From Pinus tabuliformis (lineage: Eukaryota; Streptophyta; Pinopsida; Pinales; Pinaceae): a stretch of DNA of 64,000 nucleotides. A program made the position numbers and the translations under genes. The DNA is taken from assembly GCA_031772625.1 (NCBI GenBank), contig CM062820.1, forward strand, positions 318,516,545 through 318,580,544. The letters are read 5' to 3'. The notes under the pieces were generated by a model. The model saw nothing but the letters and a program-made list of their open reading frames with translations. It was not told where the DNA came from and searched no databases. Of the stretch, positions 1-10,700 are shown piece after piece (position 1 is the stretch's first letter; each line of letters begins with the position of its first letter).

Positions 1-43
1 GTTGAGTTATAAATTTTCAGTATATTTGGTTTAAACGGAATCC

Positions 44-105
44 ATGATCCCCCATCACTACAATGTCAACAGGGTGCAGCAGAGCCCAAGGGCATCCTCC
101 TCCCT
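44..105 (+). pseudogene. Trihelix-like gene, 5' stub only (copy I)
   Basis: The ATG at 44 opens a short reading frame beginning MIPHHYNVN, the counterpart of the start of the trihelix-like gene at 49090 (MTPNHYNLN). After the shared serine-rich start the sequence jumps at about 105 to bases that match the last repeat of the downstream intron in copy II (about 51102). About 1.95 kb, including the whole DNA-binding domain, is therefore missing. What remains cannot encode a functional protein. Bases 106-160 keep the intron's end and the TGCAG acceptor (148-155). Confidence 0.7.
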
Positions 106-240
106 CAGAGAAGGGGATCATGGTGGATTTGTATGTAATACTCTTTATCTGCAGGTAAATGAAAATATCAGTTTTGGGGAATCAATGGATAGTGGGTGGA
201 ACAATAGCTAGAAATTATGTTACCCATGAACTGAAATTGT

Positions 241-470
241 GTGAAGATGCCATCTAGTATGAAATTGCAGTTGAAACGAAGCGATGGAGTGGCTGCAGGT
301 AGATCTCGATTGATGAATGAGGCAGAACTAATATGCCGACAACAAGGAAGCATTGCTAGCTTTGTTCCTCCATTGAATTTTGCAATGCTAGACAAGGGGG
401 TTTATGGATCAGGTTTCCCCAACCATGCAAACTTTCCATTTCTGAAGGCCTTAAAGATTCGTTCTATAAT
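241..470 (+). pseudogene. PFA-DSP-like phosphatase exon 1 (copy I)
   Basis: The frame encodes a charged leader and then a stretch typical of plant and fungal atypical dual-specificity phosphatases (Siw14/PFA-DSP family): [20 protein letters not shown] followed by NFPFLKALKIRSI. Such enzymes are small cytosolic or nuclear phosphatases acting on phosphotyrosine or inositol pyrophosphates. The exon ends at a good donor (AT|GTAAGT at 470/471). The likely start is the ATG at 247 or 259. Unlike copy II, exon 1 has no internal stop. The second exon is destroyed by mutations and by the gypsy element at 1077, and no exon with the catalytic HCx5R motif was found, so this is a pseudogene. Confidence 0.75.
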
Positions 471-1002
471 GTAAGTAGTATGGGTTGAACTGAAAGTGCT
501 TTATTCATATCAATTTCAGGATCAGTTTCAGTGAAGGGTGTTGACATTGCTTGGAGATATTGTTGTTAATTGTTTATGAGAATAGTGAAGAATGTTCTTT
601 CTCTCTTTGGAATTGATTTGAAGAATAAGTGCGGCAATTCAGAGGGGAAAAGAATTGATTTGAAGAATAAGTGTGGCAATTCAGGCATTATAAAAGATGG
701 GGATAAATAAGATGTGTTGGTTGTATTCTTGTGCAATTTCTATAGATCGATACAATCAATCATGGCAAGATGTGGAATTTTTTTAATCCTCCAATTTTGA
801 CTTTATTGATTCTTTTCCATTCCTTTGATGGTTTATTTGTTTCCATATGATTTATCTTAAATGAAGTAGGCATTTGTGTTTCATGGAGGTTATCATGGAG
901 GTTATATTTCTTTTTAATGTGACGATGGAGAAAATGTATGCATATTGATAATTGACAAAATATGGAGTAATATGATAATGAATTTGTCTACATTGAATGA
1001 AT

Positions 1003-1076
1003 GTTAGTTCGCTCCCCCCCAGCCTTATCTAGGAGTTAATATGGAGATTCTAAGAGCTGAAGAAATTTGATTTTTC
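1003..1076 (+). pseudogene. PFA-DSP exon 2, 5' part, cut by retrotransposon (copy I)
   Basis: This matches exon 2 of copy II (51935-52028), which encodes CPEPYPGVNMEFLRAEEIQI. Here the Cys-Pro-Glu-Pro stretch is scrambled into a C run, and in-frame TAG and TGA codons follow (ATCTAG, ATTTGA). The exon stops at 1076, where the gypsy LTR begins. It resumes at 7204. The last five bases, TTTTC, are the target-site duplication. Confidence 0.75.
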
Positions 1077-1486
1077 TGTTAGGGTCCCACCCTAACCCCC
1101 TTATTTATGTCTTGGGATCACGTCATAGTCAAAGAGTCAATAAAGCCCATATATTTTGTAAGTGGTTAACCCGAAATTAATGACGGGACCACAGTTAATT
1201 GCAAATGGGCCGTAGCCGTAGTATTAGATAGATGGTATTAATAAAACTCATGGTTTTGACTCGTCGTATCGCATGTATGAGTCATATATAAAGGATAGAG
1301 ACTCCCTGCGAGGAGCATTGTGTCTTGTTTTTGTAATCGAGCTCTGCTCTATTGGAGGTTGCCCCCTCGAAGAGGCATGCGAACATTTCTCTCTGAATAA
1401 TAAAATCATTGCTATTCTGTGTTCTGGGTATCTTTTCTTCGCATATTCTGTGTTTGGGTATTACTTTGCAGGTTAAGAGCATAACA
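1077..1486 (+). repeat. gypsy-1 5' LTR
   Basis: 410 bp, starting TGTTAGGG and ending ATAACA. The terminal TG/CA and the adjacent primer site fix the ends. About seven substitutions separate it from the 3' LTR. Confidence 0.95.
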
Positions 1487-1488
1487 AG

Positions 1489-1500
1489 TGGTATCAGAGC
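1489..1500 (+). other. gypsy-1 primer binding site (initiator Met tRNA)
   Basis: TGGTATCAGAGC lies two bases after the 5' LTR. It is the usual plant sequence complementary to the 3' end of initiator tRNA-Met, which primes minus-strand synthesis. Confidence 0.9.
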
Positions 1501-2419
1501 ACTTTCCAGGGCTCGGTGGGATCTCCAATTTTTAGCAATTTTTTTTTTGGCTAGAGACGTGTTCCGGCGTCTTTAAACCACGGGATCTGTCGTTAAGCGC
1601 ATAAACCTGCGGATTTGGGGAGGCATGCATGCAGGAAATACAAGAGGTGGTCACGCCTGTTGGACTCCCTTGTAACCCCTGTGGGTACCCCTTCGAGTAG
1701 TAGCGCATTAGACAGAACCGCGCACGGACTGTCTTCCACGTACCCTCTGGGTATATAGGAAGCCCCCTAGGCTCCTTGAAACCTCGCCATAGATAAACCT
1801 TCGGCCGCCTTGTGGCTACAGTACACCGAGAACAGCACTCGGAGAGATTACTCGCCCGTACGATAGGGTAGTCGGGTTGTACAGCTAAGGGTACGGTCGA
1901 TCCTCCTTAGTTAGAGCCCTGAAACATTGGGCCGAGTACTACTGTCAGACCCTTATGTATATTGCGATCTGTAGCACCTGACACTCCTCTAGACCATAGT
2001 TCCCTTTTCTATCAGGGGATCACACATCATCTATTCCAGATCCGCGTGTGCAAAGAAGTGCCGCAGCAGCAGACATCAGTCCCGCAACTCAATCAGATCA
2101 GCAGCAGCAGTTGTTCCACCATTCAGATCTCTCAGATCCACCAGATCGGAGTTGTTGTGAAGGGTTCCTGTGACGAGGTATACTTTTCGCAGGACTTTTG
2201 GCAGCATTGACATTTTGAGGATTTGGCGACTGCAGTATTGATGAAGAAGGAGTAAAACTCTGTTAGGAGTTTTCCAAAAAAAAAGAAAGAGTTTGAGATC
2301 TTCCGAAGCGCTTATTTGTGATCTAGCCCATCAGCATCAGGACGACGAGCTGAGCACGGTGGTACCATTCAATTTAAAAAAAAAAAATTGGCGGTCCCAA
2401 TTTTTCATCAAGTTGGTGT
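1501..2419 (+). other. gypsy-1 untranslated leader
   Basis: Over 900 bases between the primer site and the gag start. I see no conserved protein. It presumably holds the packaging and leader sequences of the element RNA. A CAG-rich stretch lies at 2060-2130. Confidence 0.6.
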
Positions 2420-3300
2420 ATGGTAGAAACTAGAGCTCAAGCGATGGCCAATGAAAGGCTAGACAAAATTGAAGCAGATATGAACGACCTCAAAAATATG
2501 ATTAGCGGACTAACTAGCCAGGTACGGCAAGCACTCAATAAGGGCAAGGAGCCAGCCCTCGAGGAACCGTATAATGGCCATGAACACCATGAGGGTGAGT
2601 CTAGCCACTCTCCTCACATTTGGCACACCCATTCACCACCCAGTCAGCGACCTCCCAAGTTGGATATGCAGAAATTTGACGGTTCTCACACGTCCGCATG
2701 GCTAGCACGAATGGACCAGTATTTCAAATTGAATCGTCTCCTAGATGATTGGACTAAGCTTATGGTGGGGACCATGTACTTGGACAATGAACGATGGCAA
2801 TGGGCGGAATGGCATCAACGTCGCAATGGACCTTTTCAGAGTTGGGCCCAATTTACCAAAGCTCTTCGAGATCGCTATGAACAGGGAGACTCCTTTTTGG
2901 GACGTCTCACTAAGCTCCGACAGACGGGTACAGTGGATGAATATATCACCGCTTTTGAAGCCTTAGCCTTCCGCACTCAGAGTCTCTCAGATGAGTTCTA
3001 CACGGAATGTTTTATCAGTGGTCTTAAAGAAGCCATCAAAGCTCAAGTTCTACTCCACCACCCTCCCACGTGGACGGAGGCTTGCCAGGTAGCTCGTAAG
3101 GTGGAACGTGCCATAACAGCCCAATACAGCCGCCCCAATTTCCCCACTAAAGGTCGTCCCCCACAAGCTCACAACACGACTCGGACACTTAAGGTCCAAA
3201 AGGTGTCACCTGAGGAAATGGCCGCAAGAAGGAAACAATGACTATGTTACTACTGTGATGAAAAATATTCCCCTGGTCATAAATGCAAGGAGCCCAAGTT
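2420..3300 (+). pseudogene. gag: gypsy-1 gag (capsid and zinc knuckle), one nonsense codon
   Basis: The main frame opens at ATG 2420 and runs 273 codons. It has an N-terminal helical region, then a retrotransposon gag (capsid) domain with motifs such as KLDMQKFDGSHTSAWLARMD and FTKALRDRYEQG. A TGA at 3239-3241 interrupts it. Just beyond, in the same frame, lies a CCHC-like knuckle with the pattern CYYCDEKYSPGHKC (about 3245-3290), so gag and pol were one frame before the stop arose. A CpG change CGA to TGA would explain the stop. Gag would form the virus-like particle in the cytoplasm. Confidence 0.88.
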
Positions 3301-4624
3301 TTTTCAAATAGATGCCACTAACTACAGCTCAACCGAGGAAGATCCACCACTTGAGGAACCTAAGGCGATAGAAGAAGACAACCAAAAGGAGATGGTATCT
3401 GACGAACCAGTTATTTCGCTAAATGCGTTGGCAGGAATTTCTTCACCTCAAACTCTCAAAATCAGGGGTTTTCTTAAACATCGCCCAGTAGTAGTCTTGA
3501 TTGATAGTGGAAGTACCCATAATTTCATCCATCAAAAAGTCGCCGACGCAGTGCATTGTTTTGTACACGCAGTCTCTAACTTCCAAGTCCAAATCGCGGA
3601 TGGGGGCACAATGAAATGTGAAGGCCGCTGCGAAAATGTCAAACTTCAAATGGGGGATTATCAGTTGAAAACACACATGTTTGCCATCCACATGGGCGGA
3701 TGCGACATTGTCCTCGGCGCTGAATGGCTTCGCACTCTTGGGCCAATCACAATGGATTTCCAGGAGTTATATATGAGTTTTAAGCAAAACAACTCCACAT
3801 ATACCCTCCGTGGCCTCCAGGCGGGAGCCCCCTCGATCATCAGTTCGCATAGGATGGAAAAATTGTTAAAAAAGGGCAATCATGGCGTGGTAGCTCAATT
3901 CAATGCCATCCAGGTCGTTGAAACCCAGTCCCTGCAAATTCATCCTGAGATGCAACAAATTTTAAATAAACATCGACAGGTCTTTGACAAGCCTAAGGAG
4001 CTTCCACCATCGCAAGGGGAACATGATCATAGCATGACATTGGTTCCAGGGGCCCAACCCCCAAACGTGCGGCCATACAGATATCCATTCACCCAAAAGA
4101 ATGAAATAGAAAAGATAATCAAGGAACTTTTGGAAGCAGGTGTCATTCGTCCCAGCGTTAGTCCTTATTCATCCCCAGTGGTCATGGTGCTCAAGAAAGA
4201 CGGAGAGTGGCGGATGTGTCCCGACTTCAGGGCCCTCAATAAGTTGACAGTCAAAGATAAATTTCCCATCCCGGTGGTTGACGATTTGCTGGACGAACTC
4301 AATGGGGCTCAATTCTTCACTAAGTTGGATCTTCGCTCAGGCTACCACCAAATTCGCATGAAGGAAGTCGACATTCCCAAGACGGCGTTTCGAACTCATG
4401 AAGGCCATTATGAGTTCCTAGTCATGCCATTTGTTCTTTGTAATGCCCCTTCTACTTTTCAGAGCCTTATGAATCACCTTCTTAAACCATATCTCAGGAA
4501 ATTTGTCCTGGTCTTCTTTGATGACATCCTCATCTATAGTGGCACTTGGGTTGCACATCTTCACCATGTAGATCTACTCTTGCAACTGCTCCGCCAACAT
4601 AAATTATTTGTCAAATTGTCCTAG
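3301..4624 (+). pseudogene. pol: gypsy-1 pol: aspartic protease and reverse transcriptase
   Basis: The frame continues from gag. The protease carries the active-site motif VVLIDSGSTHNFI (about 3495-3533), followed by a linker. The reverse transcriptase has SPYSSPVVMVLKKDGEWRMC, FTKLDLRSGYHQIRM and the catalytic FFDDIL box (about 4516-4533). The frame ends at TAG 4622-4624, exactly where related elements read lysine before CSFG. Apart from this stop the palm and fingers look complete. The catalytic aspartates of the DD box are kept. Together these domains would copy the element RNA into DNA. Confidence 0.9.
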
Positions 4625-5115
4625 TGTTCGTTTGGCATGGAAGAAGTTGAGTATTTGGGCCACATTGTGGGGCGGGAAGGTGTCAAGGTGGACCCCAAAA
4701 AGATCCAGGCAATGCAAGAATGGCCTCAACCTAAGACCTTGAAGAGCTTGAGAGGATTTTTGGGACTCACCGGCTATTATCGTAAATTTGTCCGCAACTA
4801 TGGCCGCATAGCGAAGCCCCTCACTCAACTCCTAAAGAAAAATTCCTTCTTCTGGAATGAGGAAGCCCAATAGGCATTTACAGCCCTCAAAAATGCCCTG
4901 TGTTCTACTCCAGTCTTAGCACTACCTGACTTCAACAAATCTTTTGTCATTGAATGTGATGCTTCAGGGACAGGTATTGGGGCAGTCTTAATACAGGAAG
5001 GGCGACCCTTGGCCTTCACAAGCCAACAACTAAGTGGGAGAATCTGGGCCAATCTACCTATGAAAAAGAAATGATGGCCATCTTACATGCAGTCGACACC
5101 TAGCGCCCTTACTTA
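4625..5115 (+). pseudogene. pol: gypsy-1 pol: RT thumb and RNase H start, broken
   Basis: The frame resumes with [19 protein letters not shown] and [19 protein letters not shown], the conserved RT thumb/connection region. RNase H follows, with [19 protein letters not shown] (about 4951-5007). Breaks: a TAG at 4871-4873 (probably once Gln), a frameshift near 5040 between TSQQLSG and the [12 protein letters not shown] motif, and a TAG at 5101-5103 where relatives have Trp. Confidence 0.85.
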
Positions 5116-6561
5116 TTGGGGCGACGTTTCCAAATCCGCACAGATCATCACAGTCTTAAATATTTTCTGGAGCAACGCCTATCTTCCCCACAACAAAATA
5201 AATGGCTAGCTAAAATGCTGGGATATGATTATGAGATCATTTACAAGAAAGGGAAAGATAATAGGGTAGCAGATGCATTATCTCGCCAATTTGAGGAAGA
5301 AATTACTCTGCTAGCAATTTCCCTCCCCATTCCAGAATGGATTGAAGAAGCTCGCAGAGAATGGTTTTCACACCCAGGGCTATCCCAACTCATTGCTCAA
5401 TTGCAGGTCGATCCAAATTCCATCAAGGGCTACTCCTGGCAGGATGATATTCTTCGCTACCGGGACAGAGTAGTAATATCACCAACATCAACCCTCAAAA
5501 GTCGCATATTGGCCGAATTGCACTCATCTCCCATTGCAGGACATTCGGGCTTTCAGAAAACTTATGCTCGCACCAGAAGATCATTTTTTTGGACCGGCAT
5601 GAAAAAGGACATCCTTACTTTTGTCGCAGAATGTGATGTCTGTCAACGCCACAAAGGAGAAACCGTCAACACACCAGGCACATTACAACCATTGCCCATT
5701 CTGACATCAATTTGGACGAAGGTTTCCATGGATTTCATTACAGGTCTTCCAAAATCAGGGAACAAGTCAGTCATCATGGTGGTGGTGGACCGCTTGTCAA
5801 AGTATGCTCTTTTTTGTGCCCTACCCCACCCGTTTACTCCAACTTTGGTTGCGCAAACTTTCATGGATCAGATATTCAACCTACATGGCATGCCCACTTC
5901 TATTGTGTCTGATCGTGACCCGATCTTCACCAGTAATTTTTGGCAAGAACTCTTCAGGATACAGGGCACTCAACTAAAACTCAGCACTTCCTATCATCCG
6001 CAATTGGATGGTCAAACCGAAGCCGTCAACAAATGTCTAGAAACCTACCTCAGGTGTTTCACTTCAGAAAAGCAACACCTTTGGGTACAGTGGTTACCTC
6101 TGGCGGAATGGTGGTATAACACCAACTATCATGCCACTACTAAAGTGACTCCTTATGAAGCAGTATATGGTCAACTTCCGCCTTCCCCTATTTCTTATCT
6201 CCAGGGATGCTCCAAAGTACAAGCAGTGGATCAACTCCTACAACACCGCGCCACCATGCTCACCTATCTTAGAGAGAATCTTCATCAAGCTCAGAACCGC
6301 ATGAAGCAACAGGTCGACCAGCATCGCTCAAAGCACCAGTTTCAAGAAGAGGACCAAGTCTTTTTGAAGCTGCAACCATATAAGCAAACATCACTCAAAG
6401 ACAAGGGTTTTCAGAAGTTATCTCCAAAATTCTACGGACCCTACCAAGTACTTCAGCGCATTGGAGAAGTGGCTTACAAGTTGGCCTTGCCACCTACTAC
6501 AAAAATCCATCCAGTTTTCCATGTATCATGCCTCAAGAAAGTAATTGGGAACAATTACTGA
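5116..6561 (+). pseudogene. pol: gypsy-1 pol: RNase H end and integrase
   Basis: 481 open codons. The start, FQIRTDHHSLKYFLEQ, is the end of RNase H. The integrase has an H-H-C-C zinc domain (HSSPIAGHSGFQKTY, then CDVCQRH) and a DDE core with the first Asp in MDFITGLP, the second in SDRDPIF and the Glu in GQTEAVNK. Its C-terminal GPY/F region reads YGPYQVLQRIGEVAYKL. The frame stops at TGA 6559-6561, just before the chromodomain. This is the longest intact stretch of the element. Confidence 0.92.
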
Positions 6562-6759
6562 GTTCAAACAAGTCTACCTGAACTGGACGATGAAGGGTCA
6601 ATCTGGCTTCAACCCGAACAGGTCCTCGCCACAAGAGACAAGCACCTGCGCGGCCGCATGATTAAGGAAGTCCTCGTCAAATGGAAAGACACCTCTCCGG
6701 AAGATGCAACTTGGGAACTAGCTACTATTCTTCAGCAGTTTCCGCAGCTCCAGCCTTGA
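6562..6759 (+). pseudogene. gypsy-1 integrase C-terminal chromodomain
   Basis: In the same frame as the integrase but behind the TGA at 6559, the sequence reads GSIWLQPEQVLATRDKHLRG and then EVLVKWKDTSPEDATWE. This is the two-strand and helix core of a chromodomain, with the aromatic W-K-x7-W spacing. In chromoviruses this domain tethers integrase to modified histone tails. It ends at TGA 6757-6759, 29 bases before the 3' LTR. Confidence 0.9.
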
Positions 6760-6775
6760 GGACAAGGCTAGTCTT

Positions 6776-6786
6776 AAGGGGGAGGG
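6776..6786 (+). other. gypsy-1 polypurine tract
   Basis: AAGGGGGAGGG, two bases before the 3' LTR, the expected plus-strand primer. Confidence 0.85.
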
Positions 6787-6788
6787 CA

Positions 6789-7198
6789 TGTTAGGGTCCC
6801 ACCCTAACCCCCTTATTTATGTCTTGGGATCACGTCATAGTCAAAGAGTCAATAAAGCCCATATATTTTGTAAGTGGTTAACCCGAAATTAATGACGGGA
6901 CCACAGTTAGTTGCAAATGGGCCGTAGCCGTAGTATTAGATAGATGGTATTAATAAAACTCACGGTTTTGACCCGTGGTATCGCATGTATGAGTCATATA
7001 TAAAGGATAGAGACTCCCTGCGAGGAGCATTGTGTCTTGTTTTTGTAATCGAGCTCTGCTCTATTGGAGGTTGCCCCCTCGAAGAGGCATGTGAACATTT
7101 CTCTCTGAATAATAAAATCATTGCTATTCTGTGTTTTGGGTATCTTTTCTTCGCATATTCTGTGTTTGGGTGTTACTTTGCAGGTTAAGAGCATAACA
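6789..7198 (+). repeat. gypsy-1 3' LTR
   Basis: 410 bp, near-identical to 1077-1486, ending ATAACA and followed by the target-site duplication TTTTC. Confidence 0.95.
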
Positions 7199-7203
7199 TT
7201 TTC

Positions 7204-7231
7204 CATTTTGGAATAAAAGAGTACAAGGTTA
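7204..7231 (+). pseudogene. PFA-DSP exon 2, 3' part (copy I)
   Basis: Continues the exon interrupted at 1076: CATTTTGGAATAAAAGAGTA, then the donor AAG|GTTAG at 7231/7232. It corresponds to 52005-52028 of copy II. Confidence 0.65.
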
Positions 7232-7261
7232 GTTACTTTCAAATACCTTTTCTCTTTCTTT

Positions 7262-7589
7262 ATGAGGGATCATTTGTGAGTACATTTCATGTTGTGTATA
7301 TGAGCTTTGAATGGAAAATCTTTCTTTTGGAAAACAGAGGCAAATGTTCTTTGGTTGCAGTACAATGTCACTCTTCTTGAAAAAAGAACCAAAATCCTTT
7401 TGTGACACTTTGGGTGATCACATAGTGCAATTCATGTGGCTTCCATACTTACTTGGCCCAGGCCTTTATAATGGCCATTGGTGGAATCTGCCAAACAAAG
7501 TATCAAAGTATGCCTTTTGAGCTTATCACAAACTCCAAAATACTCATCAACAAAATTATCCATAGGAGTTTCATAACTGGGAAATTAAC
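7262..7589 (-). pseudogene. Unidentified minus-strand relic A (copy I)
   Basis: Matches 57341-57666 base for base with scattered changes. On the minus strand a frame includes MDNFVDEYFGVCDKLKRHT-like residues (copy II reads FVDEYFEVCDKLKGHTF). The same EY-x2-C-x2-L pattern recurs in relic B (12546-12900), so A and B look like two diverged copies of one exon. A faint similarity to the USP-like domain of plant U-box kinases is possible but unproven. Stops and frameshifts rule out a working gene. Confidence 0.35.
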
Positions 7590-7768
7590 TGTAGAAACCC
7601 AAATAAAATCCACAATGAAAGAGTATTGTATTAATGATAAAATTACTTATTTATACATGCACAATCTAGGTACGTGAAAGTGGTGTCTCACTAACTTATT
7701 AACTGTAAAAACGGAATATAAAACTAATTACATATTATACAATAACAATTTTGAAGGATTAGTTAACA
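7590..7768 (-). repeat. copia-1 3' LTR
   Basis: 179 bp. On the minus strand it starts TGTTAACTAATCC. The left edge is TG at 7590, aligned to the right LTR. Confidence 0.8.
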
Positions 7769-7776
7769 TTCCCCCC

Positions 7777-9480
7777 TTAATCCAAAGGGACATCTAATAT
7801 GCGAAGTAGAATTCTGAACTTTTCAATCTTTTCACGTTCCATTGGCTTTGTAAATATGTCTGCGCTCTGCTCTGAAGTAGGACAATGTGTCAGATGAATA
7901 ACTTTGACCTCTACATAATGTCGAATCAAGTGATATTTGGTGTTAATATGCTTGCTTCCATCATGAAACTTGGGATTCTTGGCCAACTGAATTGCAAAAG
8001 AGTTGTCGACGAGTAGTGGAGTTGAAGCCTTTTGTTTCTCCTGCAAGTCTTCAAGTATTTTGTAGAATCGGCAGGAAAAAATTTCTTGCGTGATCTCTAA
8101 CTGATGGTTGCTGATCCAAGACTCATCAAATAACTAGAAGTAGAGACTCCATTCTACTCATCTCCATCAAAATCATAATCTGAATAACCGGTGAAATGGA
8201 AATATACAACTTTGGAGTATTTGATGCCATATGTTCGAGTGCCTTTCAAATACTGGAGCACTCACTTTGCTGCATTCCAATGACCTTCACATGGCCTATG
8301 CATGAACTTGGAGAGTATCCCTACAACAAAAGCTATGTGAGGTCAAGTAGTAGTTAGAAAATTCAAACTTCCAACAAGTTTCATGTTCTTTGTTGGATCT
8401 TCAAACATACTTCCTTCAGTGGAAGTAAGCTTCAAATTCCGTTCCATAGGAGTAGCCACAGGATTACAATCCTGCATCTGAAATTTATCCAATATACTTT
8501 TTCTGAGAAATGAAAATATATTTGGGTTTCTAATCAACTTCAATCCCTAAATAATAATGTAATAAACTCAAATCTTACATGTCAAAAAATTTCAATAATT
8601 CTCTTTTAACGGACGTTATATAGTCATCATTGTTTCCTGTGATCATCAAATCATCTACATACACAAACAAATATACAACCGAGTTTCCAATTTTCTTAAC
8701 AAAAAGAGTTGCATCATCTAGATCAAATAACTTATAATTCAACTTTAGAAGGTGGTTAGTTAATTTTTCATACTATGGACAAGATGCTTGTTTCAGTCCA
8801 TACAAAGCCTTAACCAACTTACATACCTTTCTCTATTTTCCTTTAATAGTAAAACCTTTGGGCTGAAACATATAAACATCCTCCTTCAAATCACTATTGA
8901 AAAAAGTTGTTTTAACATCCATATGATGTATCTTCCAGCTATTCTGAGCCGCAAGAACAAACAAATTTCTAATTGTGCCCTATTTTTCTATTGGAGAAAA
9001 TGTCTTTATGTAGTCAACACCTTCCTTCTGAGCATAGCCTTTTGCTACAAGCCTTTCCTTGTATTTATCAAGCGAACCATCTGCCTTGTATTTGATCTTA
9101 TACACCCATTTGCAACCAATGGGTTTGACACCTTCAAGAGGATCCACTGACCTCCAAGTTACATTCTTAATAAGTGCATCATATTCCTTTTGCCTTGCAT
9201 CCTTCCATTCATCACAATTAGCATCTTCTACAAAAAAACTAGGTTCGCTAATTATACAATGATTGAATTCACAATCATGAGAAACATTACCTGAATCACC
9301 TTTAGAAGAAATTCCTGTTTCAAAATCATCACACTTGCTTGGAACTTTTCGAGCACATGTAGATCTTTGTAAAGGTTGCTAAAGTGGTTGTTATGGTTGT
9401 TCGTCTTGAAGTACAGGTTCTTCAAGAACACTTTATGACCCTGCAGAAACAACACTATCCTCCAAGTTTTCTTTAGCAGA
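7777..9480 (-). pseudogene. pol: copia-1 reverse transcriptase and RNase H remnant
   Basis: Read on the minus strand from about 9260 down, the RT fragments include a match to the copia core before the KALYGLKQA motif and the catalytic [11 protein letters not shown] box (8638-8670). RNase H ends with LLVDNSFAIQLAKNPKFHDG and SKHINTKYHLIRHYVE (7777-8046), diagnostic of Ty1/copia. Many in-frame stops and frameshifts break it into pieces, of which 7777-8046 is the longest clean one. The 9252-9480 part is the poorly conserved linker upstream of RT. Confidence 0.85.
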
Positions 9481-9517
9481 AACATCCTCATGAGTCAAAG
9501 ATGGAGAAACCATGGAC

Positions 9518-10700
9518 TCATCCAGAATGGGAACCCCTCCCCCCTTCAGTATGTGGAACATCATTACCAGATTCAAAATAGAACATTTTAGATGCAAATT
9601 TCTCAAAATGAGCTAGTTGCCTTTCAATAGTGGAATTATCCTTATCTGATTCAAGGAAAATAACATCTCTAGAAAGAATGAAATTTTTATTTTCGTCATC
9701 ATACAACCTATATGCGTTGGAACTAGCAGAATATCCCAAGAAAATACATTTGCAACTCCTAATGCCCAACTTGTTGCGTTGTTGTTTATGAATTAATGCA
9801 TAACATAGAGAACCAAAGACTCTAAAATGTTGAACAACAGGAAGATGATTATACCACATTTCATAAGGAGATTTATTAGTGATGATAGAAGAAGGACAAT
9901 GATTGCAAATATAAGTTGCACAAAGCCTTGCTTCCCCACAAAACATCAACTTAACATTCTTAAAGAACATCATAGATCTAACCATATTAAGCAAAGTTCT
10001 ATTCATACGTTCTGCAATGCCATTCTGTTGTGGATTATAAGGTATGGTAGTCTGTTGTTTGATTCCATTGTCCTTCAAATATTTTTCAAAAGCATGGGAA
10101 GTATACTCGCCATCATTATCAGTTCTGAGAATGCCTATATTCTATTGAGTTTCATTTTTAATCATCAAATGAAATGTTTTAAAAACTTCAAACACTTGTG
10201 ACTTATTCTTCAACAAATACGCCCAACACATTCTCGAGTAATCATCAATAAATGTCAGCACATATTTATTTCCATGTGCAGTTGCAACAGGCATAGGTCC
10301 ACATAAATTTGAATGTATAAGACATAATTTTCATGAAGCTCTAAAAGAAGAACTATGAAAAGGTTGTTTATAATTTTTTCCCAAAATACAAGCATCACAA
10401 AGTGTAACATTTCTTCGAACTGTCGAAAGACCTTTAATAGCTTTATTTTTCATAATTTTGATGTTGTCATAATTGATGTGACCAAATTGAGCATGCCACA
10501 ACAAGCTAGGAGATAGGATATCACTTTGCTGCACCAAACAAATAGAACTTTCACAAGAATTAGTAGATGAAGTTCCATTTAACTTTAAAAGTGTACCTTC
10601 TTCCACACCGGTCATAACAACTGCATGATCAGATGCTCTTCTTATCTCGATGATGCCATCAAATATATGAATAGAATGCCCCTGCTACCGAATATGGATA
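9518..10700 (-). pseudogene. pol: copia-1 integrase remnant
   Basis: 10331-10615 holds the pre-integrase zinc domain (LLWHAQFGHINYDNIKIM, then CDACILGK). 9518-10078 holds the core's second half, with TIPYNPQQNGIAERMNRTLL including the catalytic Glu, and the downstream copia signature HFRVFGSLCYALIHKQQRNK and GYSASSNAYRLYD. The middle, with the Asp residues, lies in 10079-10330 and is broken by stops. It is non-functional. Confidence 0.87.

Larger units (their letters stand above)
1077..7198 (+). mobile_element. Full-length Ty3/gypsy chromodomain retrotransposon (gypsy-1)
   Basis: This is a complete 6122-bp element with two 410-bp LTRs (TGTTAGGG to ATAACA), an initiator-Met primer site, gag, protease, reverse transcriptase, RNase H, integrase and a C-terminal chromodomain, and a polypurine tract. 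It is flanked by a perfect 5-bp target-site duplication, TTTTC (1072-1076 and 7199-7203). The chromodomain places it among plant chromoviruses. The exact lineage (Tekay, Galadriel or Reina type) cannot be fixed by eye. The LTRs differ at about 7 of 410 positions by hand count, so the insertion is fairly recent. Five nonsense codons and one frameshift make this copy non-autonomous. It splits exon 2 of the phosphatase pseudogene. Confidence 0.95.

Noticed and set aside
1273-1482. Short frames on both strands in the gypsy-1 LTRs (also 6985-7242)
   Set aside because: They sit wholly in the LTR and repeat because the LTR repeats.
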